DNA from: Rhodovulum marinum
GTDB lineage: Bacteria > Pseudomonadota > Alphaproteobacteria > Rhodobacterales > Rhodobacteraceae
Assembly: GCF_004343075.1 (NCBI RefSeq)
Contig: NZ_SLXP01000012.1
Span: forward strand, 33,320 to 97,319
Direction: 5' to 3'
DNA length: 64,000 nt
The notes beneath the pieces are model-generated. The model searched no databases and had not been told where the DNA came from. It worked only from the letters and a program-made list of their open reading frames with translations. Each line of letters opens with the position of its first letter. Within the stretch, counting starts at the first letter, position 1. This document shows positions 34,496 through 43,525 of this stretch, piece by piece. Position numbers and translations under genes: made by a program.

Positions 34496-34534
34496 AAAAA
34501 GAAAAAGGCCCCGAGAAGCTAGCTTCACGAGACC
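34496..34534 (-). terminator. Terminator of the antisense RNA
   Basis: On the minus strand GGTCTCGTGAAGC pairs with GCTTCTCGGGGCC (34534-34507; two G-U pairs, one mismatch), followed by TTTTTCTTTTT (34506-34496). Confidence 0.75.
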
Positions 34535-34586
34535 TTTGTAAGGTTTCGCACCGGGATCAGCCCGCTACAAAATCTCAGTTTTCGCA
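34498..34586 (-). ncRNA. Probable repABC antisense RNA (incompatibility ctRNA)
   Basis: Lies antisense in the repB-repC gap, the position of the ctRNA in all studied repABC plasmids. Minus-strand promoter: TTGCGG (34621-34616), 17 bases, TACATT (34598-34593). It ends at a strong hairpin plus T-run. Length about 89 bases. In related plasmids this RNA lowers RepC synthesis by forcing a terminator in the leader. A + strand stem (CCCGC 34615-34619 with GCGGG 34636-34640) followed by TTTTT could be that attenuator. Confidence 0.65.
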
Positions 34587-34671
34587 CTTCTGAATGTAGC
34601 GTTCTGGCCCCTACCCCGCAAGCGCAAAGCGATTCGCGGGCCCTAGAATTTTTGTCTTCGTGGACATTTTC

Positions 34672-35883
34672 ATGGAGTACACACCAATCTCGCCGTTTAT
34701 GCGGCCGATTTCGCACGCCCATTTGCGCGTCATTGAGCGACCCGAGGCATCTGTTCCAGCCAGACCCGTTAACAAGTGGGAACTCCTGCGCGAGCTCTCC
34801 AAGGCGCAAGCGGCCTTTGGGGTCTCGGAACGTGATCTGACGGTTTTGCAGGGGCTCCTCAGCTTCTTTCCGGACGATGCGCTTGGCGGGAACGCCGAGA
34901 TGGTCGTCTTCCCCTCGAACAAGGCGATCTGTGAGCGCCTGAATGGTATGCCCTGCTCCACGATGCGTCGTCACCTCGCGCGTCTTGTCGAGGCTGGCTT
35001 GCTCCAGCGGCGCGATAGCCCCAACGGGAAGCGTTACGTCCGCAAGCACGGCGAAGATCGCGTTGCCTTTGGCTTCGATCTTTCCCCGCTCTACTGTCAG
35101 TCCGAGGAGATAGCACGGGCCGCAGAGGCCGTACGTGAGGCTGAGGAGCGCGTCAGGCGCCTGAGAGAGGTCGTAAGCCTCATGCGACGCGACCTCGCGG
35201 CCCTCGCCGAGTTCGGAGACGAGATACAGCCCGGCCTAGGCTTCTGGGATCAGCTTCGCGACAAGGCTGCACTCACAGCCCGCGCGCTTCGCCGCAAGCT
35301 TTCAATTGAGGACCTCGCGGCCTATCGAGCCGACCTTGAAGCTCTCCTTGACCAGGCACGCAACATCATTGATGGCCCTGAAACAGAAGAAATGAACACC
35401 AATGATGCCCATTCTGAGCATCACCATCATAATTCAAATAAAGAATCTATAGATCTTGAACCTGCTTTAGAAAAAAGCGGGGCGGCGGCGGGTGTGCCAG
35501 ATGTGGACACGGATGAGGCTGTGGCTGACGTCGATGAACAGGACACAAGACACCTGCCAAAGATCCCGCTGCACCTAGTGATCGCGGCATGTCCCTCGCT
35601 TAAAACCTTCTACCAAGGTGAGATCCGGCATTGGCATCAGCTCTTCGATGCGGCGTGCCATGTGCGGCCAGCCATGGGAATCAGTGCGTCTGCATGGGAA
35701 GAAGCACAGCGGTTCATGGGTCCGGAGCAAGCGTCGATCGTCGTTGCTGCCATGCTGGAACGCTTCGCCGACATAAGATCGCCTGGTGGATACTTGCGAG
35801 CTCTGACTGCCAAAGCTGCGGCAGGCGAGTTTTCCTGTGGCCCAATGGTCATGGCATTGATTGGTCGGCGGAACGCGGCTTAA
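34672..35883 (+). CDS. repC: Replication initiator RepC
   Basis: 403 residues from the ATG at 34672; a GTG four codons earlier is possible. RepC landmarks: KWELLRELSKAQAAFGVSERDLTVLQGLLSF, SNKAICERLNGMPCSTMRRHLARLVEAGLL (winged helix) and FDLSPLY. An AT-rich section encoding the HSEHHHHNSNKE stretch (about 35395-35470) is where the origin usually lies inside repC. The stop overlaps the first parS copy. Confidence 0.96.
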   Translation: MEYTPISPFMRPISHAHLRVIERPEASVPARPVNKWELLRELSKAQAAFGVSERDLTVLQGLLSFFPDDALGGNAEMVVFPSNKAICERLNGMPCSTMRRHLARLVEAGLLQRRDSPNGKRYVRKHGEDRVAFGFDLSPLYCQSEEIARAAEAVREAEERVRRLREVVSLMRRDLAALAEFGDEIQPGLGFWDQLRDKAALTARALRRKLSIEDLAAYRADLEALLDQARNIIDGPETEEMNTNDAHSEHHHHNSNKESIDLEPALEKSGAAAGVPDVDTDEAVADVDEQDTRHLPKIPLHLVIAACPSLKTFYQGEIRHWHQLFDAACHVRPAMGISASAWEEAQRFMGPEQASIVVAAMLERFADIRSPGGYLRALTAKAAAGEFSCGPMVMALIGRRNAA

Positions 35884-35893
35884 CAGCTGTTAA
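35880..35893. other. parS partition site 1
   Basis: Perfect palindrome TTAACAGCTGTTAA overlapping the repC stop codon. It resembles the RepB-bound palindromes (GTTnnCnGCnGnnAAC type) of repABC replicons. Confidence 0.8.
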
Positions 35894-35924
35894 ACTCCGA
35901 TCTCGTGCGGCTGGCATGGCATAA

Positions 35925-35940
35925 CTTAACAGCTGTTAAG
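35925..35940. other. parS partition site 2
   Basis: Perfect 16-bp palindrome CTTAACAGCTGTTAAG, sharing its 14-bp core with site 1, 45 bases downstream of it. Confidence 0.8.
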
Positions 35941-37103
35941 TAGGCTCTCGGCACACAAACGGTGTTCGAGAGAGAAAAGTTAGGGGGTTGAGGTGTGGCG
36001 GTATTTGAGATCGTGAAAGTGGCTTTCGCCTTCGTCCCGGCGAAGCTCTGATGACGAGGGCATCCCGATCATCATGGTAAAACCTCAGCTGGTGACCATC
36101 GCTGCTAGTAGCGCAAAGGCGGCTAGCGAAGAACATACAGAGCGTTGCGCTGCAGCCAACCTAGCAGTTGCGCGCCTCCGCGGCCCCTGCCCTTTTCGAT
36201 GTCTGAGATCTGATGATGAATACCCTCAACAATTGGCTCTACGCTATCCGGCGCCTGCTGACGGCGATTTGGGTCCTGGACTCGGATATTCGCTTGGCCT
36301 TCATCGGTACTAATGCCTGAGAGGTAGGTTGTGGATGTCTGTTGCATGATATCGTGGCTACGGGCCGTAGCGCACAAGGAGCAGACGATCGATGGTTGCC
36401 AAAACCGTTTGACCAAGGGCTCGATCCTCGAATTCCCGCGCGCGGGGAAGGGGGAGCCGGTAACTTCTCAGTCACTTCGATAATGGCGACATGGCCAACG
36501 AGGCAATCGGTTCCTCAAGCGCAGCAGCTGGTTGCCAGCGGTCCCGCGTTCCGCTGATTTGGTCGTAGTGGACGACGAGGACATCGCAGAACAGCGGTTG
36601 CAACTCAATCTCTTGATTTCATGACACCCGAACTCTTCAAAAGAGTGCATTGATGTTGGCTGCGGAATGATCTGATCCGTCAGATGGAGGAAAATGATTT
36701 AATAACAATAGGTTATTGCGTTTTTTGGTATTCGCGATGAGAAATCATGCCCATAACAGCCTTCATCGACATGATTTCCCTTTCCAGGGTGCCGATCCGC
36801 TACATCGACGGGAAGCCAAAGCATCAGCACGCTTTACGAAGAAGTTGGCAGTTGCGGGCCGATTGAGCGGTCTGGGCTATCTCGTGAAGAAGGAACCGCC
36901 ACAGGTCTAGCCGATGGGCCCTGTGGAAGTTCTGATCCCGTCGTACCAGTACAGTTCGGTGGCGGTTGGGTGTTTCATGGGTTTGGTCCACGAAAAGTGA
37001 AAGTGTTCTTCGGGTTTTGTGACTGACGGATGAGGGCCTTTGGGGTCCCTCAGATGGGTCCGGGCCGGATTCCGGTCTGTCTTTCCTGATGAAGGGCATT
37101 CCG
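35941..37103. other. about 1.2 kb without a supported gene after parS
   Basis: Only short, overlapping ORFs on both strands. The longest plausible one is 97 codons on the minus strand (36123-36416), without family features or ribosome site. Near 36660-36720 the sequence becomes AT-rich (GATTTAATAACAATAGG). It may hold decayed genes; I recognise none. Confidence 0.45.
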
Positions 37104-37574
37104 ATGCAAACAGGTGTCTTGCGCGTGTTGCGCGCGACCGCTGCCTCCTGGTGGCGGCATAGAGAACTGCGCCGAACTGGCCAGACGGGGCTGGCGAAGC
37201 GGCTCGAAAGCGAGACCGTCATGCGTGATCTCGGCCATCTGAAGCAGGCGGCGTTATTGCCAAACGCGCATGTGATCTGCGGGGAGGGTGGGACGTTCCT
37301 TCATCTCGGCTGGACCACAGTGTCGACTTTCGCGCCGATCGAACGCTTTCCCTTGGCCGCTCTTGCGGTCGCACGAGGGACCCCGTTCATCGATATCCGA
37401 CCCGTCACCGATGTCATCGCATTCGCGAACTTGCCGCGGGTGGCGCGGGACAGATCTGTCGACCCTGACCATTCAGGTGCCGGCCAGTCTGTCTCGCTGA
37501 CCACCTACATCGACATGGTCGAAGCCCTCGGTGCCAGGATCGCCAACGATCCGCGGCCCTGTCGGTCAATCTGA
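37104..37574 (+). CDS. Hypothetical plasmid protein
   Basis: 156 residues from the ATG at 37104, chosen because AAGGGC lies six bases upstream; an ATG at 37089 is alternative. A basic N-terminus (LRVLRATAASWWRHRELRR) is followed by a mixed alpha/beta-looking region. No signal peptide, membrane segment or known motif. It precedes the ArdC gene by 39 bases. Coding status is likely but function is unknown. Confidence 0.55.
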   Translation: MQTGVLRVLRATAASWWRHRELRRTGQTGLAKRLESETVMRDLGHLKQAALLPNAHVICGEGGTFLHLGWTTVSTFAPIERFPLAALAVARGTPFIDIRPVTDVIAFANLPRVARDRSVDPDHSGAGQSVSLTTYIDMVEALGARIANDPRPCRSI

Positions 37575-37613
37575 TCCCCAATCTTCTCACCACCACACGA
37601 AAGGACGCCCGCC

Positions 37614-38552
37614 ATGGCCCGATCCCGCACGCCCAAATTCGATGCCTCCGAGGTCATCACGAACGAAATCATCCGCATCATCGAGCGCGGCGTCCTGCCG
37701 TGGCGCAAGCCCTGGACCGCAGGTGGCAGTTCTCGCCCCCTGCGCGTGGGCGGGGAACCCTACCAGGGGGTCAACAACTTCCTGCTGACCATGCGCACCG
37801 TCATGGCGGGCCATAGCTCGCCCTTCTGGATGACGCTGCCGCAGGCCAATGCGTTGGACGCGAAGGTGCGCAAGGGCGAGAAGTCCTCTGTCGTAGTCTA
37901 CTACGGTCAAAGCCGGAAAGACGCCGGCGGCGAGGACGACCGCAGCGACGGCGATGATCACTCCGAGGAAGCCCGTATCTTCCGCTTCCAGAAATCCTAC
38001 CGCGTGTTCAATGCCTGCCAGATCGAGGGCTTACCCGACAGCTTCTTCCCAGACCCGGAGCCGGTGCCCGAGCACCCGCCGTCCGAACCCATCCCGCACA
38101 TGCAGGCGTTTTTCGACGCCATCGACATCACGACCGTCTTTACCGGCACGGAAGCCTACTACCTGCCACCCGTGGACAAGGTCTACATGCCGTCGATCAC
38201 CCGGTTCCACGATCCGCGCAATTTCTACGGGGTCTGGGCGCATGAGCTGGCCCATGCCACGAAAGCCCCCCATCGACTGAACCGCGATTTCGGGTTCTCG
38301 AAGTTCGGCAACACTTCCTACGCGCGCGAGGAGATCGTCGCGGAACTGACCTCCGTGTTTCTGGGTCAGACGCTCGGCTTCACGGCCCATACGCTCGAGA
38401 TGAATGCCGCCTATCTCCACAACTGGTTGCGCGTTCTTCGGTCGGACAAGGGTGCGATCTTCAAGCACGCCGCGGATGCGCAGCGCGCCTGTGATTACCT
38501 GATCGCACGGTCAGAGGCGGGCAGGGCAGGGCGCAGTGCCGAGGCTGCTTGA
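37614..38552 (+). CDS. ardC: ArdC-family antirestriction protein with zincin domain
   Basis: 312 residues. Residues ~1-130 are the ArdC N-domain, which binds single-stranded DNA (ITNEIIRIIERGVLPWRKPW, YQGVNNFLL). The C-domain is a metallopeptidase with HELAH (VWAHELAHATKAPHRLNR) and a downstream Glu (YAREEIVAELTS). By family knowledge such proteins protect incoming plasmid DNA from restriction. Position near the plasmid backbone fits a leading-region gene. Confidence 0.92.
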   Translation: MARSRTPKFDASEVITNEIIRIIERGVLPWRKPWTAGGSSRPLRVGGEPYQGVNNFLLTMRTVMAGHSSPFWMTLPQANALDAKVRKGEKSSVVVYYGQSRKDAGGEDDRSDGDDHSEEARIFRFQKSYRVFNACQIEGLPDSFFPDPEPVPEHPPSEPIPHMQAFFDAIDITTVFTGTEAYYLPPVDKVYMPSITRFHDPRNFYGVWAHELAHATKAPHRLNRDFGFSKFGNTSYAREEIVAELTSVFLGQTLGFTAHTLEMNAAYLHNWLRVLRSDKGAIFKHAADAQRACDYLIARSEAGRAGRSAEAA

Positions 38553-38575
38553 CCATACGGAGAACGGAGACTCGC

Positions 38576-38785
38576 ATGTCACGTAAAGAACCCAAGACGC
38601 TGCGGGTGGCCTGCTTCAACGACGGCCGCCGCAAGATCATCTCCTTCAAACGCGGTGCCTATTGGTGGAGCGCGTCTGAGGGCGCGTATCCGCTCTCGGC
38701 AGCGCTCGAGAGCATCACGGACCAGGGCGGCTGGATCGAAACCATCCCCAACCCGAATTACAGACCCAAGGGGCTGTTCGGGTAG
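38576..38785 (+). CDS. Small conserved-looking plasmid protein
   Basis: 69 residues from the ATG at 38576, with GGAG about 8 bases upstream. Composition is normal for a soluble protein (FNDGRRKIISFKRGAYWWSA). No motif recognised. It is 23 bases after ardC and probably cotranscribed with it. Confidence 0.6.
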   Translation: MSRKEPKTLRVACFNDGRRKIISFKRGAYWWSASEGAYPLSAALESITDQGGWIETIPNPNYRPKGLFG

Positions 38786-38872
38786 GGCACCTTCTGCTTC
38801 GGTCCTTCCGCCAAGCGGAAAAGAAAAAGCTGGCTTTGGGAAGGGTGTTTCAACTTCTCAAAGGAGATCCCT

Positions 38873-39262
38873 ATGTCCATGATCGTTCAACCCCAGCCAG
38901 ACCGTCCAGATCCGAGTGTGATCGCGGCGCAGAACGACGCGTTCCGCAAGCTTGCCTGCCTCGGGGTACCACCCGCGCAGCCCATCCAGGGCCGGATGCA
39001 CGTCACCCGTTCGCTCATGGAGGCCGGCGACGGCTTCATGGCCGAGGCGGTGAAAGCCGCGGGGGCGTTCGACACGTTCGAACCCGAGAACGACCCGGAG
39101 GGATGGCATGACTTCGGGGCGGTCGAGATCCGCGGTGAGACCGTGTTCTGGAAAATTGATCTCTATGAGGCGGATTCCGACTTCCGCTACGGGGCTGAGA
39201 CCCCTGACAATCCTGCCACCACCATGCGCGTGCTGACCATTATGATGGCGCGCGACTGGTAG
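38873..39262 (+). CDS. DUF3768 domain protein
   Basis: 129 residues. Matches DUF3768: IAAQNDAFRK at the start, then HVTRSLMEAG, DFGAVEIRGETVFWKIDLYE and a C-terminal RVLTIMMARDW. Common on alphaproteobacterial plasmids; function unknown. Ribosome site AAAGGAG is 8 bases upstream. A terminator follows. Confidence 0.85.
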   Translation: MSMIVQPQPDRPDPSVIAAQNDAFRKLACLGVPPAQPIQGRMHVTRSLMEAGDGFMAEAVKAAGAFDTFEPENDPEGWHDFGAVEIRGETVFWKIDLYEADSDFRYGAETPDNPATTMRVLTIMMARDW

Positions 39263-39301
39263 AAGGGCAGGGGACGCCTCCGCCTGACACCCCAAGAAAT
39301 G

Positions 39302-39339
39302 AAGGCCCGCTGGCCCTTTAAAGGGAGAGTGGGCCTTTT
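39302..39339 (+). terminator. Intrinsic terminator after the DUF3768 gene
   Basis: AAGGCCCGCTGGCCCTTT pairs with AAAGGGAGAGTGGGCCTT and ends in TTTT. Separates the ArdC/DUF3768 group from the ParB-like gene. Confidence 0.7.
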
Positions 39340-39420
39340 GTCGTGGTGATCCCCGATGCCGGGGATTGGTCACGCGCGTGAACGCGCGGGCCCCACCTCA
39401 TCCACCGAAAAGGACATCCC

Positions 39421-41403
39421 ATGACCGCAAGCTTCAAACCCGTCTCTGTCGCCATCGGCGAACTTGTCGCCCATCCCGCCAATGTGCGCAGCAACGCGCC
39501 GGAAACCTACGACCCCGAGAACATCGCGCATCTCAAAGCCAGCATCGCGGTGCTGGGCCTGCTCCAGCCTCTCCTGGTCCAGAAGCTTGACGGCAAATAC
39601 GCTGTCCTCGCCGGTGGCCGGCGCCATGCCGCGCTGAAGGAGCTGATCGCCGACAAGGCCAGCAAGGGGTTCACGGCGAAAACCAAGGTGGACTGCCGCC
39701 TTGTCCCTGAGGAGTGCGACGTCACCACGGCGCTGTCGCTCGCCGAGAACATCACCCAGGCACCGATGAATGCCATCGACGAGTTCGAGGCTTTCGCGCG
39801 GATCATGGAGGTCGATGGCCAGACGCCCGATACCATCGCCAAGACATTCGGCACCACGGTTGCCGCCGTCAAAGGCCGGTTGCGCTATGGCCTGATCCAC
39901 CCCGACATCCGCGCGGCTGCCCGGGCCAAGACGATCACGCTCGATACGATGAAGGCTTTTGCTGAGCATCCGAGCCAGGAGGTGCAACGTGAAGTCTATG
40001 AGGCGCTCACCAAGGAGGACAGCTACCTGCAGGCCTACACGGTGCGGCAGGCGCTCAAGTCGCGTGGTGTGCAGGTCAGTGACGATATCGGGGCATTCGT
40101 GCGTGAGGACTATGAGGCGCGCGGCGGGGCCATTGCGGCTGACCTTCTGGAAGAGCATTCCGTGCTCGAGGATGCGGCGCTGGTCGAAACCATCCTGCTC
40201 GAGAAGCTTGGGGCCGCCGCCGAAGTGGCCCGCGCAAAACTGGGCTTTGCCTGGGCCGATGCGATGGTGCGCTATGATTATGCGACCATGGCCGACTATG
40301 GCCGCGTCTATCCCGGCCCGATCGAGCCGGATGAGGCTGCCCAGAAGCGCATCGACGAAATCACCGCGGAGCTTGAGAAATTGCAGCTCGAGATGGAGAA
40401 TGAGGGGCTCGAGGACGGTGCCTACAACGCGCTTTACGACCGCGTGGATGCCTTGGAAGAGGAAGCTCGCGACCTGCAGGAGGCCTACAGCGCGGAGGAT
40501 CTGGCGCGGGCCGGGGTTATCGCCTCGTGGCAGGGCGGTCAGGTGACGCTCCATGTGGGCCTCGTGCGCCCCGAGGACTTCGTGAAAGATGAGGGCGCGC
40601 GCGGCTCCTCGGCCAACCCGACGGGGGAGGAGGCCGCGGACGCCGGCGAGATCACCTACCCGGGCTCGCTGGCCGAGGATCTCAAGACCGAGCGGGCCAT
40701 GGCGCTCGGGGCCGCGATGGCGCTGCATCCTGAGGCCACGCTCGATCTGACGCTGTTCAAGCTGGTCAGCGACGTTCTGGGCACTGGCATGAGCGTCAGC
40801 CAGGCGATCAAGATCGAGGCCCGCAAGGAATACCGCAGCCACGCCAAGATGGACGAGATCGACGCAACCTCGCTCGAGCAGGTGGCGGCGGCGCATGATG
40901 CGCTGGACCTCTCCTGGCTTGATGACAGCCGCCTGCCCGCCGATCAATTCGCGGCGTTTCGGGCGCTCGATGCGGGTGAGAAGGCCAAGCTCGTGGCCTA
41001 TGCGACGGCCAGCACGACGCAATCCTGCTTTGCGCGGGATCGGCAGCGCGACAGCCTGATGCATGACTTCGAGATCGAGATCATGCCCGATATCCGCGCC
41101 TACTGGACGCCGAACGCGGCGCTCTTCAACCGCTTCAAGAAGGCTTGGCTCCTGAAGATCCTCGGCGAGGATCTGGGCCTCGCTCAGGAGGCGGTGACGC
41201 TGGCCTCGTCGAGCAAGAAAGAGATCGTCGCCTTCTGCGACAAGCTCTTCGCCGAGCCCTTCGCCACGCTCACGGATGCGCAGCGCGCTGCCGTGGCCGC
41301 CTGGTGCCCGCCCATGATGCAGACCGCCGGTGCCGCCTGTGATGAGGCGGCGCCCGCTCAGGAAACCCCCGTCTCTGACAGCGAGGTCGCGCAGGCGGCC
41401 TGA
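39421..41403 (+). CDS. Large ParB/Srx-domain plasmid protein
   Basis: 660 residues. The N-terminal ~110 residues are a ParB-type nuclease/CTPase domain (LLQPLLVQKLDGKYAVLAGGRRHAALKEL) with the conserved GGRRHAA, then an HTH-like part (SLAENITQAPMNAIDEFEAF, VAAVKGRLRYGLIHPDIRAAA). The remaining ~450 residues are acidic, helical and not seen in partition ParB proteins. True partition is provided by RepB, so this is probably an accessory protein acting on plasmid or single-stranded DNA (inference). Confidence 0.85.
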   Translation: MTASFKPVSVAIGELVAHPANVRSNAPETYDPENIAHLKASIAVLGLLQPLLVQKLDGKYAVLAGGRRHAALKELIADKASKGFTAKTKVDCRLVPEECDVTTALSLAENITQAPMNAIDEFEAFARIMEVDGQTPDTIAKTFGTTVAAVKGRLRYGLIHPDIRAAARAKTITLDTMKAFAEHPSQEVQREVYEALTKEDSYLQAYTVRQALKSRGVQVSDDIGAFVREDYEARGGAIAADLLEEHSVLEDAALVETILLEKLGAAAEVARAKLGFAWADAMVRYDYATMADYGRVYPGPIEPDEAAQKRIDEITAELEKLQLEMENEGLEDGAYNALYDRVDALEEEARDLQEAYSAEDLARAGVIASWQGGQVTLHVGLVRPEDFVKDEGARGSSANPTGEEAADAGEITYPGSLAEDLKTERAMALGAAMALHPEATLDLTLFKLVSDVLGTGMSVSQAIKIEARKEYRSHAKMDEIDATSLEQVAAAHDALDLSWLDDSRLPADQFAAFRALDAGEKAKLVAYATASTTQSCFARDRQRDSLMHDFEIEIMPDIRAYWTPNAALFNRFKKAWLLKILGEDLGLAQEAVTLASSSKKEIVAFCDKLFAEPFATLTDAQRAAVAAWCPPMMQTAGAACDEAAPAQETPVSDSEVAQAA

Positions 41404-41476
41404 CGCATCAAGTGACCCGCGCGTGGCGCAAGGACCGCGCGGGTCGATCCTCTCAAACCCAACGGAAAGACATCCC

Positions 41477-42070
41477 ATGGCTATTCTCAAGTTCTCCGCC
41501 TCCGCCGTGGCGGCGCAGATCGCCCATGCGCGCGCCTGCAAGACCTTCCTGCCCAACTGGAACGGGCCCGTGGACAGGCCCGCCCTGATCCTCATCGTCG
41601 GCAATGGTGTGCATCTGCGCTCGAACGGCATCGATGGCACGACCACCCGTATCGTCACCACCGAGCAGGCCGATCCCTCCTTTGCCTTCGCCGATGGCAT
41701 GAACCCATTTCGCGACACCGACTGGATGGAACAGCGCCGCATGGCGTTCCGCGATCTGACCGGCCAGTTCTACACCGACATCCTGGATGACGTGCAGGTG
41801 CTCATCGATCGGGGGCAGGGGGCGATCCGGCTCGCCACCGATGGCCACAGCATCCGCGTCTTCGTGCGCCGAGCGTCGGACTATCTCATCGGCGGGACCT
41901 ACGAGGTGCCCTCGGGCCTCGGCGGCACGTTCCGGGTCATCCTCAAGGATGCCTGCGATACCTTCGCGATCGTGCAGAACTGCGGCAATTGCGAGGATTT
42001 CGACGCGATGCAGCCCTATCGCGTGCCGCTTGATGCGCTGATGGAACTCGATGACCGGAGGGCGGCATAA
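41477..42070 (+). CDS. Hypothetical plasmid protein
   Basis: 197 residues from the ATG at 41477 (AAGGA-type site GAAAGACATCCC upstream); the frame is open into the preceding gene. Contains WMEQRRMAFRDLTGQFYTDIL and two Cys near the C-terminus (NCGNCEDFDAM). No signal peptide. The family is not known to me, but the leader motif before the ATG (GAAAGACATCCC) is like those of other genes in this block, suggesting shared origin. Confidence 0.65.
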   Translation: MAILKFSASAVAAQIAHARACKTFLPNWNGPVDRPALILIVGNGVHLRSNGIDGTTTRIVTTEQADPSFAFADGMNPFRDTDWMEQRRMAFRDLTGQFYTDILDDVQVLIDRGQGAIRLATDGHSIRVFVRRASDYLIGGTYEVPSGLGGTFRVILKDACDTFAIVQNCGNCEDFDAMQPYRVPLDALMELDDRRAA

Positions 42071-42172
42071 CGCGCCCTTTCTCAAACAAGCATCGCCAAT
42101 ACCCTGCCGGGCCTGCGGCCCTCTCGGGACATTGGCGACAACAATTTCCCCAATGAAAGAAAGGGCTCTGAA

Positions 42173-42829
42173 ATGGGTTGGCTGTTCTACACCGATCGCC
42201 GCGTCCAAACCTACGCGGATGAGAAAGCGGAGATCACACGGCTCTGCACTTTCGAGAGCGACATCCGAAAGACCGAGTTGATCAAGGCCTGCAAGGTTGG
42301 CTCAACCTGGTACGCGGCGGCAAGGGTCACCAATCTCGACGGCACCCCTGTCGAAGACGCGACCTATGCCACCGAAGCGGATGGCTCGATCACCTTCGGC
42401 GCAGTCTTCCTCACCGCCTACGACAATGGCTGTTGGGGTTACAAGGACATGGAGGAAAGCGCTGGCCCGAACGCGTCGCGCGCGCCCCTTGCGCTGATCG
42501 AGCTTCTCTCCGACCTGAAAGACCCGGACAGCTACGCCCAGGACTGGCGCCAGCGCTGCCGGGACTGGGCGTCGATCCCGGACTACGAGGAAGGCGACAA
42601 GATCAAGCTCGCAGCGCCTGTGACGCTCACCGATGGTAGCACCTGCCAGATTGTCACCGCGACCCACTACAGGCGCGGGCGTCAAAAGCGCCGCTGCTAC
42701 CGCATCGAGGAAACCGGCGGCCTCGTGCGCCTGTCGAAAGCCTCGCTTGCCGGCTCGGAGCTGCTCAGCTCTGCAAAGGGCGAGGCCAGTCCTGTGCTGG
42801 CGGAGTATCTCGCGGGGCGGGACGCTTAG
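42173..42829 (+). CDS. Hypothetical plasmid protein (DUF6927-like)
   Basis: 218 residues starting MGWLFYTDRRVQTYADEK. Middle part has GSTWYAAARVTNLDG and AVFLTAYDNGCWGYKDMEE; the basic C-terminal third has HYRRGRQKRRCYRIEE. This resembles a widespread plasmid family that I associate with DUF6927, but function is unknown. It overlaps the end of the convergent Abi gene by 4 bases. Confidence 0.7.
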   Translation: MGWLFYTDRRVQTYADEKAEITRLCTFESDIRKTELIKACKVGSTWYAAARVTNLDGTPVEDATYATEADGSITFGAVFLTAYDNGCWGYKDMEESAGPNASRAPLALIELLSDLKDPDSYAQDWRQRCRDWASIPDYEEGDKIKLAAPVTLTDGSTCQIVTATHYRRGRQKRRCYRIEETGGLVRLSKASLAGSELLSSAKGEASPVLAEYLAGRDA

Positions 42830-43491
42830 GGGCGCACTGCGAGGAGTGCGCGTACCGTCTCGATTTCTAGCACCCAGTTGCTGGTCGTTTCGTTGCGCCA
42901 TCTTATGCAGCGGATGATCCGATCAAAATCATCCTGAAGGGCGCGCGGAAAAACAGGCTCATGGTGTGCGATTCTGTTGCGGAGCCTCCTCACGGCTTCA
43001 ATGTCAGACCTTAATTCAGATCGGCGCTGGTTGGCAGCGACACCACGAGGCGCGTCCGGAAACACTGCGTAGAAATGATCGTCCCACAGTCTGCCTTGGT
43101 GCCTGTTTGTCAGCATCTTCTCCCAAAACACGAACTTCAGTTCGGCGACTACCTTTCCGGCAGTGGGTTGCTGTGCTGCGCAGCCTTCGAGGTCTCGTTT
43201 GGGGCTGTATGCCGGACCGCGCGGGTTCGGCAACGAACGGATGAAGCCTTGTGTCCAAGGCCATGTTCCTCCGTGGACAGCTTCGATTGCTTCCACGATC
43301 GCGTTTCGCAGCGCAACTTCCAAAACATGGAGTGGAACCATGAACGCGGCTGATACTTGAAGATTCCAGTGGTATAGGTGGAGAGCCCGCGTCCTATCAT
43401 TGCCGGTTTCGCGCAGATAGGTCGCAAACCTAGGTGCGGATAAGACGTTCGGAAGGTGGTGTTCTTCATCAGCCGTGAACGGTGGATACAT
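42826..43491 (-). CDS. Abi-family (AbiD/F-like) HEPN protein
   Basis: 221 residues. Matches the Abi_2/AbiF-like layout: RFATYLRETGNDRTRALHLYHWN, LHVLEVALRNAIVEAI, GKVVAELKFVFWEKMLTNRHQGRLW, and the C-terminal LRNRIAHHEPVF, which carries the HEPN ribonuclease motif R-x4-H. HEPN Abi proteins usually cleave RNA and cause growth arrest on phage infection or loss of an antitoxin. No ribosome site precedes the ATG, so translation may be weak or leaderless. Directly upstream, in the opposite direction, lies a promoter with a terminator-ended small RNA. The gene interrupts the run of plasmid housekeeping genes and was probably inserted. Confidence 0.85.
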   Translation of the reverse strand: MYPPFTADEEHHLPNVLSAPRFATYLRETGNDRTRALHLYHWNLQVSAAFMVPLHVLEVALRNAIVEAIEAVHGGTWPWTQGFIRSLPNPRGPAYSPKRDLEGCAAQQPTAGKVVAELKFVFWEKMLTNRHQGRLWDDHFYAVFPDAPRGVAANQRRSELRSDIEAVRRLRNRIAHHEPVFPRALQDDFDRIIRCIRWRNETTSNWVLEIETVRALLAVRP

Positions 43492-43519
43492 TGACAGTAA
43501 AGACTTTCGGTGCCATATA
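43491..43519 (+). promoter_or_regulatory. Strong promoter for the small RNA beside the Abi gene
   Basis: Consensus TTGACA (43491-43496), 17-base spacer ending in TGC (extended -10), then CATATA (43514-43519). The -35 touches the start codon of the divergent Abi gene. Confidence 0.65.
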
Positions 43520-43525
43520 GAGCAT

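Noticed and set aside
36123..36416. 97-codon minus-strand ORF after parS
   Set aside because: No recognisable domain or ribosome site, and competing ORFs of similar size on both strands.
39370..41742. 790-codon minus-strand ORF opposite the ParB-like gene
   Set aside because: Shadow of a high-GC gene: its translation is Arg/Gly/His-rich low-quality text, while the plus frame has the ParB motifs and a good start.
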